From: Pseudoscardovia suis
Lineage (GTDB): Bacteria > Actinomycetota > Actinomycetes > Actinomycetales > Bifidobacteriaceae
Assembly (NCBI RefSeq): GCF_002797875.1
Contig: NZ_PGFC01000003.1
Span: forward strand, 124,001-188,000
Direction of reading: 5' to 3'
DNA: 64,000 nt
Shown one piece after another: positions 35,617 through 45,929 of the stretch. Under the pieces are notes generated by a model, which worked only from the letters and a program-made list of their open reading frames with translations, made no database searches and was not told where the DNA came from. The position numbers were made by a program, and so were the translations under genes. Positions within the stretch are counted from its first letter, which is position 1; each line of letters opens with the position of its first letter.

Positions 35617-38265
35617 TCAGTCAGCGTTGTCATTCGATTCAGCAACGCTGTCCGAAGACGACGTATCGGTAGAAGCACCGTCTTCCGCATCGCTCACTGG
35701 CTCGGAGACAAGCTGCGAATCATCACCTGATGTCGCGACGCCATCCGTGCCATCAGCACCCTGAGCACCGTCTTGCGCCACCGTGCCATCAGCAGCGAAC
35801 GGAATTCCCACGAACTCGAATGTCGCATCTTTGCCTTCGCCCTTGGCATCGATGCTAATGCGCTCATTGTCGTGGAGCCGGCCTTCGAGGATTCCCTCGG
35901 CCACCTCGTCCTCAATCTGGTTCTGGATGACGCGCCTCAACGGACGTGCGCCCAAGAGCGGATCGAAGCCCTTGACAGCGAGCGCATCCTTGGCGGCATC
36001 CGTGAGCTCAAGCTCAATATGACGATCGAACATGCGGTCGTTGAGCTTCTTGAGATCAAGATCCACGATCTGGCGCACCTGCGGCTCGGTCAGCTGCCTG
36101 AAGACGATGATGTCGTCAAGTCGGTTCAGGAACTCGGGGCGGAAGTTTTCCTTGAGCTCGCTGGTCACCGATTCCTTCATGCGCTCATACGACGTCTGGG
36201 TGTTGCCACCGACATTGAAACCAGTGGTGGCGCTACGCGTGATATTGCGCGTACCCAGATTGGTCGTCATGATGATGATGGTGTTCTTGAAATCGACGGT
36301 CCTACCCTGGCCATCCGTGAGGCGGCCATCATCAAGCACCTGAAGCAGCGTGTTGAAGATATCGGGGTGGGCCTTTTCAATTTCGTCGAACAGGATGACC
36401 GAGAACGGCTTGCGGCGCACCTTTTCGGTGAGTTCGCCACCCTCGTCGTAGCCGACATACCCCGGAGGGGCACCGAACAGACGAGAGGCTGCGTACTTCT
36501 CTCCGAATTCCGACATGTCAACGCGGATGAGCGCATCCTCGTCGTCAAACAGGAACTCAGCCAGTGCCTTGGCAAGTTCCGTCTTGCCCACGCCGGTGGG
36601 GCCTGCGAAGATGAAGGAGCCGCTGGGGCGCTTGGGATCCTTGAGTCCCACGCGGGCACGGCGAATGGAACGGGACAATGCCGTAACTGCATCGTCTTGA
36701 CCGATGATGCGCTTATGAAGCTGGTCCTCCATGTGCATGAGCTTGGAGGATTCGGCCTGCGTGATCTTATACACGGGGATTCCGGTGGTGTCGGAGAGCA
36801 CATCGGCGATGACGTTTTCATCAACGACCATCGACACGTCGGATGCGCCTTCCTTCCAAGCCTTTTCCTTGGCCTTGCGATCCGCCTCGAGCTTTTCCTG
36901 CTCATCGCGCAGATTCGCCGCCTTTTCGAAGTCCTGAGCCTTGATGGCCTTGTCCTTCTCAGCGTTGATCGTCGCAAGCTTGCGATCGATCTGCTTGAGC
37001 TCAGGCGGTGCGGTGAGACGCTTGATGCGAAGACGGGCGCCTGCCTCATCAATCAAATCAATCGCCTTGTCGGGCAGATTGCGATCCTGGATGTAGCGCT
37101 GCGACAACTCGGCAGCAGCCTGGATGGCGTTGTCGGTAATCGTGACTTTGTGGTGGTCCTCGTACTTCTTGCGCAGTCCCTTGAGGATCTCAATGGTTTC
37201 AGCGACCGTCGGCTCCGGCACTTGAATAGGCTGGAAGCGGCGTTCGAGAGCAGCGTCCTTTTCTATGTACTTGCGATACTCATCGTTCGTGGTGGCGCCG
37301 ATGACCTGCATCTCACCGCGGGCAAGCATGGGCTTGAGCATGTCGCCGGCATCAAGAGCACCATCAGCCGACCCCGCACCGACAATCGTGTGAATCTCAT
37401 CGATGAACAGCACGATGTCACCGCGGGTGGTGACTTCCTTGAGGACCTTCTTGAATCGTTCCTCGAAATCGCCACGGTAGCGCGAACCCGCCACCATGGA
37501 GCCCATGTCCAGTGAATACAGCTGCTTGCCGCGCAACGTCTCCGGCACATCGCCCACGGCGATCTTCTGCGCCAGACCTTCGACGACAGCGGTCTTGCCC
37601 ACGCCCGGCTCACCGACGAGCACAGGATTGTTTTTCGTACGGCGGCTGAGCACGACCATCACGCGTTCGATTTCCTTGCTGCGTCCGATCACGGGATCGA
37701 GCTTGCCATCGATGGCCTGCTGGGTCATGTTGCGACCGAACTGGTTGAGAATGGCGGAACCAGACTTGTTCTGCTTATCCGCCACATGACCGGAATTGGC
37801 GAGTTCGCCTTCTTCCTGACCGGGCTCGCCATTGCCACGAATCGCATCAATGACGGAAGAGCGCAGGTCATCAAGGTCCACGCCCATCTTCACCAGCACT
37901 TGGGTACCCACACCCTCGCCCTCTTGGATGAGTCCCAGAAGGATGTGCTCGGTACCGATATAGCTATGCCCCAGTTGCAAGGCTTCGCGCAACGACAGTT
38001 CCAGCACCTGCTTGGCATGCGGGGTGAACGGAATATGACCGTTGGGGGTGGCGTGCCCCTTGCCGATCATCTCCTCCACTTGTTTGCGCGCCGAGTCCAG
38101 ATCAACTCCCTTGGATGCAAGCGTCTTTGCCGCCACGCCGTCACCTTCGCGGATCAGGCCCAGAAGCAAGTGCTCGGTTCCAATGTAGTTGTGCTGGAGA
38201 GAGCGCGCTTCCTCTTGAGCCAGCACGATAACGCGCCGGGCTCGGTCGGTAAAACGTTCAAACAT
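35617..38265 (-). CDS. clpC: ATP-dependent Clp protease ATPase/chaperone ClpC
   Basis: An 882-residue Hsp100 unfoldase that feeds ClpP. It has two N-terminal Clp_N repeats ([20 protein letters not shown] and a second from about residue 80), a first AAA domain with GEPGVGKT near 217, a central UVR-type/coiled-coil region and a second AAA domain with GPTGVGKT near 553. An acidic Ser/Asp/Thr-rich tail of about 60 residues ends the protein. The ATG follows AGGAGGG. No CIRCE or HAIR repeat was found upstream, and a ClgR site was not confirmed. Confidence 0.96.
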   Translation of the reverse strand: MFERFTDRARRVIVLAQEEARSLQHNYIGTEHLLLGLIREGDGVAAKTLASKGVDLDSARKQVEEMIGKGHATPNGHIPFTPHAKQVLELSLREALQLGHSYIGTEHILLGLIQEGEGVGTQVLVKMGVDLDDLRSSVIDAIRGNGEPGQEEGELANSGHVADKQNKSGSAILNQFGRNMTQQAIDGKLDPVIGRSKEIERVMVVLSRRTKNNPVLVGEPGVGKTAVVEGLAQKIAVGDVPETLRGKQLYSLDMGSMVAGSRYRGDFEERFKKVLKEVTTRGDIVLFIDEIHTIVGAGSADGALDAGDMLKPMLARGEMQVIGATTNDEYRKYIEKDAALERRFQPIQVPEPTVAETIEILKGLRKKYEDHHKVTITDNAIQAAAELSQRYIQDRNLPDKAIDLIDEAGARLRIKRLTAPPELKQIDRKLATINAEKDKAIKAQDFEKAANLRDEQEKLEADRKAKEKAWKEGASDVSMVVDENVIADVLSDTTGIPVYKITQAESSKLMHMEDQLHKRIIGQDDAVTALSRSIRRARVGLKDPKRPSGSFIFAGPTGVGKTELAKALAEFLFDDEDALIRVDMSEFGEKYAASRLFGAPPGYVGYDEGGELTEKVRRKPFSVILFDEIEKAHPDIFNTLLQVLDDGRLTDGQGRTVDFKNTIIIMTTNLGTRNITRSATTGFNVGGNTQTSYERMKESVTSELKENFRPEFLNRLDDIIVFRQLTEPQVRQIVDLDLKKLNDRMFDRHIELELTDAAKDALAVKGFDPLLGARPLRRVIQNQIEDEVAEGILEGRLHDNERISIDAKGEGKDATFEFVGIPFAADGTVAQDGAQGADGTDGVATSGDDSQLVSEPVSDAEDGASTDTSSSDSVAESNDNAD

Positions 38266-38654
38266 CGGATAACCCTCCTACTAAGTGCTTGCAACTTTAC
38301 CGATTCTCGGTGACGAATGCAGCGATTTGAACGGAATATCGCTATGAACTGAAACCGATTCGATTGCAACGAGCACACAATGGCGTGGACTCATACATTC
38401 ACAAGCCCATGTGACAGGCATCGGTGCAGAATCCGCTTCACGCAACGCCCATGCAACGCTCGTGTACGCCCATTCCGCACCCATGTCATGATTCTCCAGA
38501 TGCCCTGAGCCAAGCCCAATCGGCAATCCCCGCACCGGACAGTTGGCACCAGCGGAATGCGTTCCCTGTGTTTCTCAACTTTATTTCAGTCCGCTAGAGT
38601 GGGAATTGGATACTTTGCCGCGTCGGACGCCTAGGCGTCCGTTAAGGAGAGATT
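38266..38654. other. Divergent intergenic region, clpC/usp
   Basis: No gene. It should contain the promoters of both stress genes. TAGAGT (38595-38600) is a possible usp -10. The only clear element is the palindrome at 38624-38641. Confidence 0.4.
38624..38641. promoter_or_regulatory. 18-bp perfect palindrome before usp
   Basis: CGGACGCCTAGGCGTCCG ends 13 bases before the usp ATG and just ahead of its AAGGAGAG ribosome-binding site. It could be an operator, or a 5'-UTR stem. Confidence 0.5.
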
Positions 38655-39617
38655 ATGACCGAACCTTCCACCGAGACGGGCTCCTTCCCCGTTATCAAGA
38701 AGAATTCCGACATCGTCGTTGGCATTGATGGTTCGAAGGGCTCATGCTGCGCGCTGGCTTGGGCAATGCAGGAAGCCTCCCTCACAGGGCAATATGTCAA
38801 CGCCGTGTATGGCTGGACGTATTCGTGGGACATGGGCCCGGAGCCTGAGGACGAAGCCGGCTGGGATGCCATCCGAGAGCGGATTACCAAGAAGCTGTAC
38901 AGCTGGGCTCAGATCGCCAACGAAGGCATCAATTTCGACATGTCCAAGCTCAAGCTCACCAGTGTCAGGTCCTCAGGAAGCGCCGCATTGCTCCGCATCG
39001 GGCAGGAATCGGATCAAATCGTAGTGGGGCGCCGTTCCCTGAATCCCGTTGCACGCTGGTTCTTCGGCTCGGTGTCATCATCCATAGCTGAGCATTCCCA
39101 CGTGCCAGTCACTGTGGTGCGCGTGCGCAACTATCAGGAAAACGCTGTCACTGAAAATATCCACCATGCCTTGAGCGATGATCTGGAATCCGAACCCACA
39201 GCATCTCGCCCTATCGTCGTGGGAATTGACGGTTCTGAATGTTCTCTCAGGGCGCTTGCATTCGCCGCCCATGCGGCGCGCATTGAGAAGCGCCCGCTCA
39301 AGGTCCTGTATTGCTGGCAGATAAAGACCCTTGATACCGACCCCGCCCAGGGCATCCCCAGCGAGGAAGAAGCGCAGAGCATCGCCGAATCCAAGGTCGC
39401 GCAGTGGATTGAGAAGGCGGAAATTCCCTCGGACGTGCTTGTGCGAGCGCATGCCTTCCATATTCTTCCGGGAAAGGGCATGGTCAGCGCCAGCGAAGAC
39501 GCCGAACGGGTCGTCATTGGTTCCCGTGGCCTGAGCGGCTTCGATGCACGATTGTTGGGGTCCGTCAGCCAATACGTCTTGGAGAACGCCAAGAGCACTG
39601 TCACGATCGTGCACTGA
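38655..39617 (+). CDS. Universal stress protein with two Usp domains
   Basis: A 320-residue cytosolic protein of two UspA domains (about 15-160 and 180-320). Each begins VVGIDGS and ends with an ATP-binding G-x2-G-x9-G-S loop: VGRRSLNPVARWFFGSVSS and IGSRGLSGFDARLLGSVSQ. Such proteins are induced by stress and may bind ATP. It is preceded by AAGGAGAG and the palindrome above, and is monocistronic with a terminator shared with the convergent DUF3027 gene. Confidence 0.92.
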   Translation: MTEPSTETGSFPVIKKNSDIVVGIDGSKGSCCALAWAMQEASLTGQYVNAVYGWTYSWDMGPEPEDEAGWDAIRERITKKLYSWAQIANEGINFDMSKLKLTSVRSSGSAALLRIGQESDQIVVGRRSLNPVARWFFGSVSSSIAEHSHVPVTVVRVRNYQENAVTENIHHALSDDLESEPTASRPIVVGIDGSECSLRALAFAAHAARIEKRPLKVLYCWQIKTLDTDPAQGIPSEEEAQSIAESKVAQWIEKAEIPSDVLVRAHAFHILPGKGMVSASEDAERVVIGSRGLSGFDARLLGSVSQYVLENAKSTVTIVH

Positions 39618-39736
39618 CGATTGTGCGCTGACAACAGTTGTACGCTAACAACGATTGTGCGCAGACAACTGCGCAGTGATGACTGTGCAGTGGCGGTTGT
39701 GTACTAAACCGGACCGGTGGCTCAACAATGAAAACG

Positions 39737-39774
39737 CGAGGCCCGCGGAGCGTTTACACGCTTCGTGGGCCTCG
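39737..39774. terminator. Shared terminator of usp and the DUF3027 gene
   Basis: A 16-base imperfect stem, CGAGGCCCGCGGAGCG/CGCTTCGTGGGCCTCG, with a 6-base loop between convergent genes. On the minus strand GCGTTTTC follows; on the plus strand TTCATTTG. Confidence 0.75.
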
Positions 39775-39802
39775 TTCATTTGCCTGTTATCATGCCGCCT
39801 TT

Positions 39803-41731
39803 TTATTCAGCAGTCTCATTCGATTCAGACTCAATCGATTCAGACTCAATCGATTCAGACTCAATCGATTCAATGGATGGCTGGCTGTCCGCTGCCTGCG
39901 CTGTCTCAGCCACTTCAACAGCAGCAGACTCTGCTGCGACTTGGGGAAATTCCCGCGTTTCGTCTGGTTCATCGGATGCTTCCGCCTGATGTGTGACTTC
40001 GGGCGCATCAGCAACAGCTGGTTCATCTGCGCCATCGGACTCATTGGGAGCATCAGCATTAGTCGACACATCAGTGCCAGCAGCTGTATTCACATCAGCG
40101 GACTCATTTGCGCCAGCGTTATCGACGGATTGATCAACCTCATCAATGCCATCGCCTTCATCCGCGCCTTCAGCCGCGGCTCCAGCTCCGGCTCCATCCG
40201 TTGCCTCAGCAGTCTGAGCCTCCGCATCCGAAGCATCGACATGCGGGGCATCTGAGACATCTGAGACATCTGCATCCGTTGCGTCAGGCACTTCTGCCGC
40301 AGCGTCTGCTGCCTTTCCATCCGCTTGTGCGTCCGAAGATGAGACCACAGCCGCAGATTCCTCTCCCGACGCTTGCGCAGCACGTCCATCGGCGGACTGG
40401 GCCGAATCTTCCACGTCAGCAGCTTCAACCGCATCCGCTGATGAATTCACACCTTCACCCATCGTGGAGTTCTCGTCGTTATCCGTCTCAGCGCTGTCCA
40501 TCACTTCCGTGGATTGCGAGGATTCGTCGCCGGAGATACCGAAGTCCTCCATCATCTCGACAGCGGCATTTTCGTCGCGATGTCCTTGGCGCACAATTTC
40601 AATGGTGTTGTCATCCAACGCCGGCTGCGTCTGAATCCACATGGGGGTAGGCGCAGGAGGAGCGATTTCCGAATGTTCGCCGCAACCATGGTCTCCAGAG
40701 ACGACCTTGCCGTCATCAGGGCTCCACTTGTTGGCGCACACACCAAACATCTCCCCCAGGTCTCCCTTCAGCGACACATAGAAACCGCATGTCTGGCAAA
40801 TCTTGCCATCCGCGGTCCTCGTACTCAGAGCCTTGGGGCCATGGGGGCCTCCATACCATCGTTCAGCAGCTTGGGAGCGACCAAGGGGCGTCAACACACG
40901 ACGGCGGGAAAGACTGTATTCCTCAGCGATTTCCTCGGCTTCCTGATGTTCTTGCTTTTCCTTTTCTGCTGCCTGGGCAACCGCTGGGTCGGATTGCTCA
41001 CGCTCAAGCTCGTCTTTTTCCTCGACCTGCTGCTGTTCGGTGCGGGCCTGTGTGTTGTCAGGACGGAAACCGTCTTCCAGACGAGGATCATCCTCCTCGG
41101 TGCCGATGGAGTCGGTCGGCGACAGGTCAGAAGGCTCCAACCTGTCTTTCCATGGAATCCACGGTGGTGCGAGCAAAGCGCCTTCCACGGGAACGAGCGA
41201 GGACTCGCACACCGTCCAAATATCACGCGTCTCATCGTGGAACAGCGTCACAGACCACTGCCAGTTCTCATACCCCGGCACTGCCGCTTCAAAACGAAAA
41301 TCGGTGATGCCGTCGCCTTCGTCGATGGATTCGACGAAATTACCGACCTGCGTCTCATCTTCTGCCACGAGAAAAGCCACGTTCATGGCAAGTTCCTTGG
41401 GATCGATCTTCGGATACGGCTCATCATCGAACTGTGCGGCATCCTGCGGAGATGTGCGTTCCGTCACAGACTGCTGTTGCGCGTCATCCACGGCATCCGC
41501 ATCCGCGCCATCCACCGCAGCTGGTTCATCGCCAGTATCGGCATCACCTTCAAGGCGGTTCTTCCCGGTCATGTTCTCCGTCGTGGATTCATCCGTGTAT
41601 TCATCCGCGGATTCACCATGGGCGTCATCGCCTTCATCCGTCGGCGCAATCGGAATTCCCATGTCCAAAACCCCTGCCGGTGTAGTCTCCTGATCGGAAT
41701 CTGTGGGAAGGGTCTCGTTCACATCTGTCAT
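39803..41731 (-). CDS. DUF3027-like actinobacterial protein with long acidic flanks
   Basis: A 642-residue cytosolic protein of unknown function. A globular core occupies about residues 105-375: DPKELAMNVAFLVAEDETQVG, NWQWSVTLFHDE, WIPWKDRLEPSDL, and a cysteine pair plus distal Cys in CQTCGFYVSLKGDLGEMFGVCANKWSPDDGK-type sequence that could bind metal. I assign it to DUF3027 from memory of that pattern and from its pairing with a cold-shock gene, which is usual in actinobacteria. The first 100 and last 260 residues are Asp/Glu/Ala/Ser low complexity, ending in three Ser-Ile-Glu-Ser-Glu repeats. It lies downstream of the csp gene on the same strand. Confidence 0.75.
   Translation of the reverse strand: MTDVNETLPTDSDQETTPAGVLDMGIPIAPTDEGDDAHGESADEYTDESTTENMTGKNRLEGDADTGDEPAAVDGADADAVDDAQQQSVTERTSPQDAAQFDDEPYPKIDPKELAMNVAFLVAEDETQVGNFVESIDEGDGITDFRFEAAVPGYENWQWSVTLFHDETRDIWTVCESSLVPVEGALLAPPWIPWKDRLEPSDLSPTDSIGTEEDDPRLEDGFRPDNTQARTEQQQVEEKDELEREQSDPAVAQAAEKEKQEHQEAEEIAEEYSLSRRRVLTPLGRSQAAERWYGGPHGPKALSTRTADGKICQTCGFYVSLKGDLGEMFGVCANKWSPDDGKVVSGDHGCGEHSEIAPPAPTPMWIQTQPALDDNTIEIVRQGHRDENAAVEMMEDFGISGDESSQSTEVMDSAETDNDENSTMGEGVNSSADAVEAADVEDSAQSADGRAAQASGEESAAVVSSSDAQADGKAADAAAEVPDATDADVSDVSDAPHVDASDAEAQTAEATDGAGAGAAAEGADEGDGIDEVDQSVDNAGANESADVNTAAGTDVSTNADAPNESDGADEPAVADAPEVTHQAEASDEPDETREFPQVAAESAAVEVAETAQAADSQPSIESIESESIESESIESESNETAE
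39821..39865. repeat. 15-bp in-frame tandem repeat in the DUF3027 gene
   Basis: CGATTCAGACTCAAT occurs three times exactly and codes for a five-residue acidic repeat near the C-terminus. A length divisible by three keeps the frame when copies are gained or lost. Confidence 0.9.
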
Positions 41732-41836
41732 AATTCAAACCTTAGAGTATGTTGCCGAAATATGCGAACGGCGGCCTTTCCAGACCGCCATGCATTTCAA
41801 AGTGCTGGTTGCCAGGATTCGCTCCTGATCGCCCGG

Positions 41837-42226
41837 TCACTCCTCAATATCGAAATCGTCGGCAACCGCACGCAGCATCACAGCAAGTTTATGCGATTCC
41901 CGAGGACCGGGATAGTGACGCCTACGCAAAGTGTTGCCAGCTGCATCCAACAGCTTGATGAGATCTTCGACGATTGCCGCCATGTCTTCAGGAGCCGGGC
42001 GAGTCGCCTTCACCATGGACGGCAGCGGCTCATTCACCGTCACGGACAGCGCTTGCGGACCACGGCGGCCATCAGCTACCGAAAACTGCACTTTCGCTCC
42101 CTTGCGCAATGTCGTGACGCCCTTCGGCAATGCCGAAGCCGGGAGGAACACGTCCTTGCCTTCCTCAGACTGAATAAACCCATAACCCTTTTTCTGATCA
42201 AACCAACGCACACGTCCGCTCGGCAT
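41837..42226 (-). CDS. Cold-shock domain protein with C-terminal extension
   Basis: A 129-residue RNA-binding protein. The cold-shock domain fills residues 1-68, with RNP-1-like KKGYGFIQ and VFLPASAL (F/H variant of the usual VFVHxSA). A roughly 60-residue helical extension follows, a form known in actinobacteria (CspB-like with DUF3027 neighbour). The start at 42226 follows GGAGGTG; seven extra residues upstream are rejected. Confidence 0.88.
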   Translation of the reverse strand: MPSGRVRWFDQKKGYGFIQSEEGKDVFLPASALPKGVTTLRKGAKVQFSVADGRRGPQALSVTVNEPLPSMVKATRPAPEDMAAIVEDLIKLLDAAGNTLRRRHYPGPRESHKLAVMLRAVADDFDIEE

Positions 42227-42431
42227 AGTCACCTCCAGAAAAGACACGCCGGCAATGCAAAGCGCTTCCCGCGCTCAGCGTCGCCGGCATCCAGCGAAAT
42301 CACACCGCTGCCATTCCAATCAATCAGCGAACCATTGTAAACCAGATTCCCCAGAAATGTAATGCGACCCACGCTTTCGTTATGGCCGAACACGATTGCG
42401 TTCGGCCCTATGCATGAATAGCTTCAAGGGC

Positions 42432-44573
42432 TTATGCCGTTGGGGCACCATCAATCTGGTCTGGACCCGATGTGTCAAGGGGAAGAATGATGGAATACGA
42501 CAATCCGCCCCCTGGTGTCTGCGTTGCACAGATGAGGCCATGATGCGCATGGACAACGGACTGCACAATGGACATGCCCAATCCGGTACCGCCCTTGAGT
42601 CGCGCACGCGAGGGGTCTGCAGTGTAGAACCGTTCAAAAATGCGGTCACGCTGGTCAGGACGCATCCCGGGACCGTGGTCGCTCACAACGACCACAGCGT
42701 ATTCACGCGACTGGGATTCCTCCCCTTTCTCTTTTCCTTGTGTTTTTCTGCCCTTCCGATTATCTCGGGACTGGGAGTCAGCGGACTGGGATGGATTCTT
42801 TGACCCGTCGAGCCGCGAACGGAAAGCGGCAGCCTGCGCTGGTCCATCCGTGGAATCCACGTTCACCCCTACGGATTGCATAAAATCATGCAAAGAATCC
42901 TGGGTGCTGGGAAGCTGCGCCAAATCGCGGGCATAGGCAGATCGGACAATGCATGCGCCGAATTCAACCGGGGAGTCCTGAGGCGTATAGCGATGAATGT
43001 TGCCGATGATATTCGTCAGCACTTGGTGCATGCGCATAGGATCGCCTTTTATCGCCACCGAACCGAGGGTGTCATCGTTCACGGTGAAGTTCCAAGAGAC
43101 GCCGCCATGTTGACCAGTGTCGCCATCCTGCGCCTTGGCCGTCTTGTTATCCACGTCGCTTGTGGTACCAATCGCAGAATCGGTGGAAAGACCGGTCGCA
43201 TCAGCCTTGGCATCATGCGAATTCATTGCGCCGTCGTGTGTGGATTCGGCCTGCCTTGTCACAGTCACGCCGCCCAGCCGTACCGATCGCTCAGGATCGA
43301 GTGCGTGGATGTCTTCTGCGGATTCGCGTATGAGCTCATCCACCTGCACGGTTTGGTGGATGTCAATGCCACGCCCCTCATCGAAACGGGCAAGGGCTAA
43401 CAGGTCTTCGACAAGCGATGACATCCTTTCGCTCGACGTCTCGATGTGATCGATGGCATCGTCAGCATGTTCCAGCGCCGAATCAAGGTCATCCGATTCA
43501 GCGCGACGCTGCATCTTATACAACTCCGCGTATCCATGAATCGTCGCCAATGGGGTGCGCAACTCATGAGAGGCGTCGGAGACAAACTGTTTCATTTTCT
43601 CCGTGGTCTGCTCTTGCTCTTTGAAGCTTCGTTCTATTTGCGACAGCATTTTGTTGAGCGACAGCGCGAGGGAACCCACTTCTGTATTAGATGGCAGCTG
43701 AGGCACTCGTTCGGAAAGATCGCCTGCAGCGATCTTCGCCGCTGTTTTCTCCATTCGCTTGAGTGGCATCAATGTATTACGCACGAACATTGCCGCGAGC
43801 ACACCGGCTGCGACGAGAGTGCAAATTCCAGCGATAAGGAAGTATTGCGTCACCATATCCGTCGTCTCGTACATATCCCGCAGGGACATGCCGATATACG
43901 CCACGCCAACCACGGTACCGCCTGAAGGATCCGTACCTTGGTCGGACGATGAAGAGGAACTTGACGATCCGGAGGCTCGTGTGGCCGTCTCGACAATCTG
44001 GAACGCCTCCACTCTCCAGTCCCGGTTGGCACTTTTGAGGTCCTTTGAAGCCACTTGAGTGCCTGCGGGTATCGTCACTGTAGCCGAAACGGTGAAAGGC
44101 TGGCTGTATTCGACAGCGGAAAGGTCTATCGAATCCAGATTGGGTTCACTGATCACCCCATCGCGAAGCATGGGGCGCATTGTCGACAATACATCGCCGT
44201 CAGTGTCGCGGATTTGCAGAAAGTAATCGGTCGGCGAGTAATTGCGTTGGCCGGGTGCACTGCCAACGACCTGCTTGTAATTGTCAAAAACAAGCTGGGC
44301 TTGCTGCGACAACTGGGTATCGGTTTTCTCAAGGATGTACTGCTGAACCAATTGCCGCACCGCAGCGCCAAGCACGCATTCCGCCAACATCACCACGAGA
44401 ATGACGATGGACGCCAGCTGGAACGACAACGACATTCCACGGCGCATCTTTTGCAAGCCAGACGTGCGCTTGGGCTCCTGTGGATTGTTTCCAGTGGCGT
44501 CTTGTGCCTTATTCGGATGCTGGGGCGCCTGACGTGGAGGTTGCTTGCTGCCGGAGTTCAACGCAATGTGCAT
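42432..44573 (-). CDS. Sensor histidine kinase
   Basis: A 713-residue membrane kinase. After 45 cytosolic residues come TM1 (about 48-70), an extracytoplasmic sensor of about 165 residues with a Ser-rich stretch, TM2 (about 240-262), HAMP (about 262-315), the dimerisation box SDASHELRTPLATIHGY with His336, and the ATPase domain with VLTNIIGNIHRYTP (N-box), DHGPGMRPDQ and GGTGLGMSIV. Long Ser/Gln/Lys-rich inserts of about 55 and 75 residues break up the ATPase domain. It pairs with the response regulator 260 bases upstream. The ATG overlaps a 22-residue small ORF. Confidence 0.93.
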   Translation of the reverse strand: MHIALNSGSKQPPRQAPQHPNKAQDATGNNPQEPKRTSGLQKMRRGMSLSFQLASIVILVVMLAECVLGAAVRQLVQQYILEKTDTQLSQQAQLVFDNYKQVVGSAPGQRNYSPTDYFLQIRDTDGDVLSTMRPMLRDGVISEPNLDSIDLSAVEYSQPFTVSATVTIPAGTQVASKDLKSANRDWRVEAFQIVETATRASGSSSSSSSSDQGTDPSGGTVVGVAYIGMSLRDMYETTDMVTQYFLIAGICTLVAAGVLAAMFVRNTLMPLKRMEKTAAKIAAGDLSERVPQLPSNTEVGSLALSLNKMLSQIERSFKEQEQTTEKMKQFVSDASHELRTPLATIHGYAELYKMQRRAESDDLDSALEHADDAIDHIETSSERMSSLVEDLLALARFDEGRGIDIHQTVQVDELIRESAEDIHALDPERSVRLGGVTVTRQAESTHDGAMNSHDAKADATGLSTDSAIGTTSDVDNKTAKAQDGDTGQHGGVSWNFTVNDDTLGSVAIKGDPMRMHQVLTNIIGNIHRYTPQDSPVEFGACIVRSAYARDLAQLPSTQDSLHDFMQSVGVNVDSTDGPAQAAAFRSRLDGSKNPSQSADSQSRDNRKGRKTQGKEKGEESQSREYAVVVVSDHGPGMRPDQRDRIFERFYTADPSRARLKGGTGLGMSIVQSVVHAHHGLICATQTPGGGLSYSIILPLDTSGPDQIDGAPTA

Positions 44574-44626
44574 GACGATCCCCCAGCCTGTGCACTCAGC
44601 GATTCCTTCACCGATTGTGGCGTCAT
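44558..44626 (-). CDS. Candidate 22-residue ORF overlapping the kinase start
   Basis: ATG at 44626 follows GGAGGAATAC, a much better ribosome-binding site than that of the kinase. It codes for MTPQSVKESLSAQAGGSS plus four residues and ends 15 bases inside the kinase gene, in another frame. Ribosomes finishing here could re-initiate at the kinase ATG (44573). The peptide itself has no recognisable function. Confidence 0.4.
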   Translation of the reverse strand: MTPQSVKESLSAQAGGSSCTLR

Positions 44627-44835
44627 GTATTCCTCCTCCGGCTCGACATATGTCGGCGAAACTGGCAACCGCAGCTGCAAACCACGTAAATCAGAACCGA
44701 GTAAAAATCCCGCCCGCGAATCCATTATGCATTGTAAGCACATGAGGATTGGAAGCCATGCGCATGGAGTCCGGTCAGCGGAATCCAGTCAAATGAATCG
44801 CGGGACAACCGCCTGTTATTTAACTATCATGCGCA

Positions 44836-45564
44836 TTACTTGGCTGAGGAGGAACGTGGTGCGCGAATCATGTAGCCGATTCCTCGTTTGGTCTGGATGA
44901 GCGGCGTGACCTTCTTGCCATCGACCGTGATGCCATCGACTTTCTTACGCAGGTACGAGATGTAGGACTCCACGATTGCCGCATCCCCGCCCCAGTCATA
45001 CTGCCACACATGGTCAAGAATCTGAGCCTTGCTGACCACCCTGCCCTCATTGTCCATGAGATAGCGGAGCAGCTTGTATTCCGTGGGGCTCAGATCGATC
45101 TCCTGCCCCGCGCGGGTGACGTCATGGCTGTCCTCGTTGATTTCGAGGTCCGCCACACGAATGATGGGATCCTCTTCATCCTCGCCCTTCGTGCGTCGCA
45201 AAATCGCCCTGATGCGAGCAATGACTTCTTCAAGGGAGAACGGCTTCGTCACATAGTCGTCACCGCCAACAGTCAGGCCCATGATCTTGTCCTGGGTGTC
45301 ATCGCGAGCGGTCAGGAAGAGAACCGGCGCTTCCATTCCCTCCTGACGAATGCGGCGGGTCACGGTGAAGCCATCGATATCAGGCAGCATGACATCCATG
45401 ATGATCAGATCAGGATTGGCGTCACGAATGACCTCAAGGGCTTCACCACCGGAGGCAGCTGTCTTGACTTCAAACCCCGAGAAATGCAGCGAAGCCGATA
45501 GCAACTCTCGTATCGAGGGCTCGTCATCAACTACAACAATGGTCGCTTCCAAATTCTTTGCCAT
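44836..45564 (-). CDS. OmpR/PhoB-family response regulator
   Basis: A 242-residue DNA-binding regulator. The receiver domain has the acidic pair VVDDE near residue 12, phospho-acceptor Asp57 in DLIIMDVMLPD, and the conserved Thr and Lys in FLTARD and VTKPF. The winged-helix domain contains LSPTEYKLLRYLMDNEGRVVSK and RGIGYMI. TATAAT overlaps the bases just upstream of the ATG at 45564, so the mRNA leader is very short and in-frame starts further upstream are excluded. It and the kinase form a two-component system; sequence alone does not show the signal. Confidence 0.94.
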   Translation of the reverse strand: MAKNLEATIVVVDDEPSIRELLSASLHFSGFEVKTAASGGEALEVIRDANPDLIIMDVMLPDIDGFTVTRRIRQEGMEAPVLFLTARDDTQDKIMGLTVGGDDYVTKPFSLEEVIARIRAILRRTKGEDEEDPIIRVADLEINEDSHDVTRAGQEIDLSPTEYKLLRYLMDNEGRVVSKAQILDHVWQYDWGGDAAIVESYISYLRKKVDGITVDGKKVTPLIQTKRGIGYMIRAPRSSSAK

Positions 45565-45578
45565 GTTTGAAAGCATGG

Positions 45579-45584
45579 CATTAT
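45579..45584 (-). promoter_or_regulatory. TATAAT -10 box of the response regulator
   Basis: On the minus strand TATAAT is followed about 14 bases later by the ATG at 45564, which predicts a leader of only about 8-10 bases. The -35 region (TGTTTT, 16 bases away) is weak. Confidence 0.55.
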
Positions 45585-45929
45585 AGCCTGATTTTTTCCT
45601 GAAAACATCCTGCATCTTTAGCAAATCTTTTATTTCCCTTTGCACTGTGACACGGTTGCCTTACCGCAAGCAAAAGGTTTGCTGAAACGCTGCCATGGTG
45701 TGGACATAGGTCAACGAGTGAAATCACATCGCCATAATCCCTGATTCCCAACGATCCGACGACATCGTCCCAATCCGAACGTTCCATGACGGTCCACATT
45801 TGTCAAAATGCCGCGGAGACAGCGCACGCATGACGTATCGTCGCAAACGTCATGACAATCCGCCCAGTGCACGGGGCGGGACATATCCAAACGAACACCC
45901 ACCCACGACCCCGGAAGGAGGTGACAGCA

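Noticed and set aside
35773-37515. 580-residue plus-strand ORF inside clpC
   Set aside because: Antisense shadow of a highly biased GC-rich gene; no start signal and no recognisable product.
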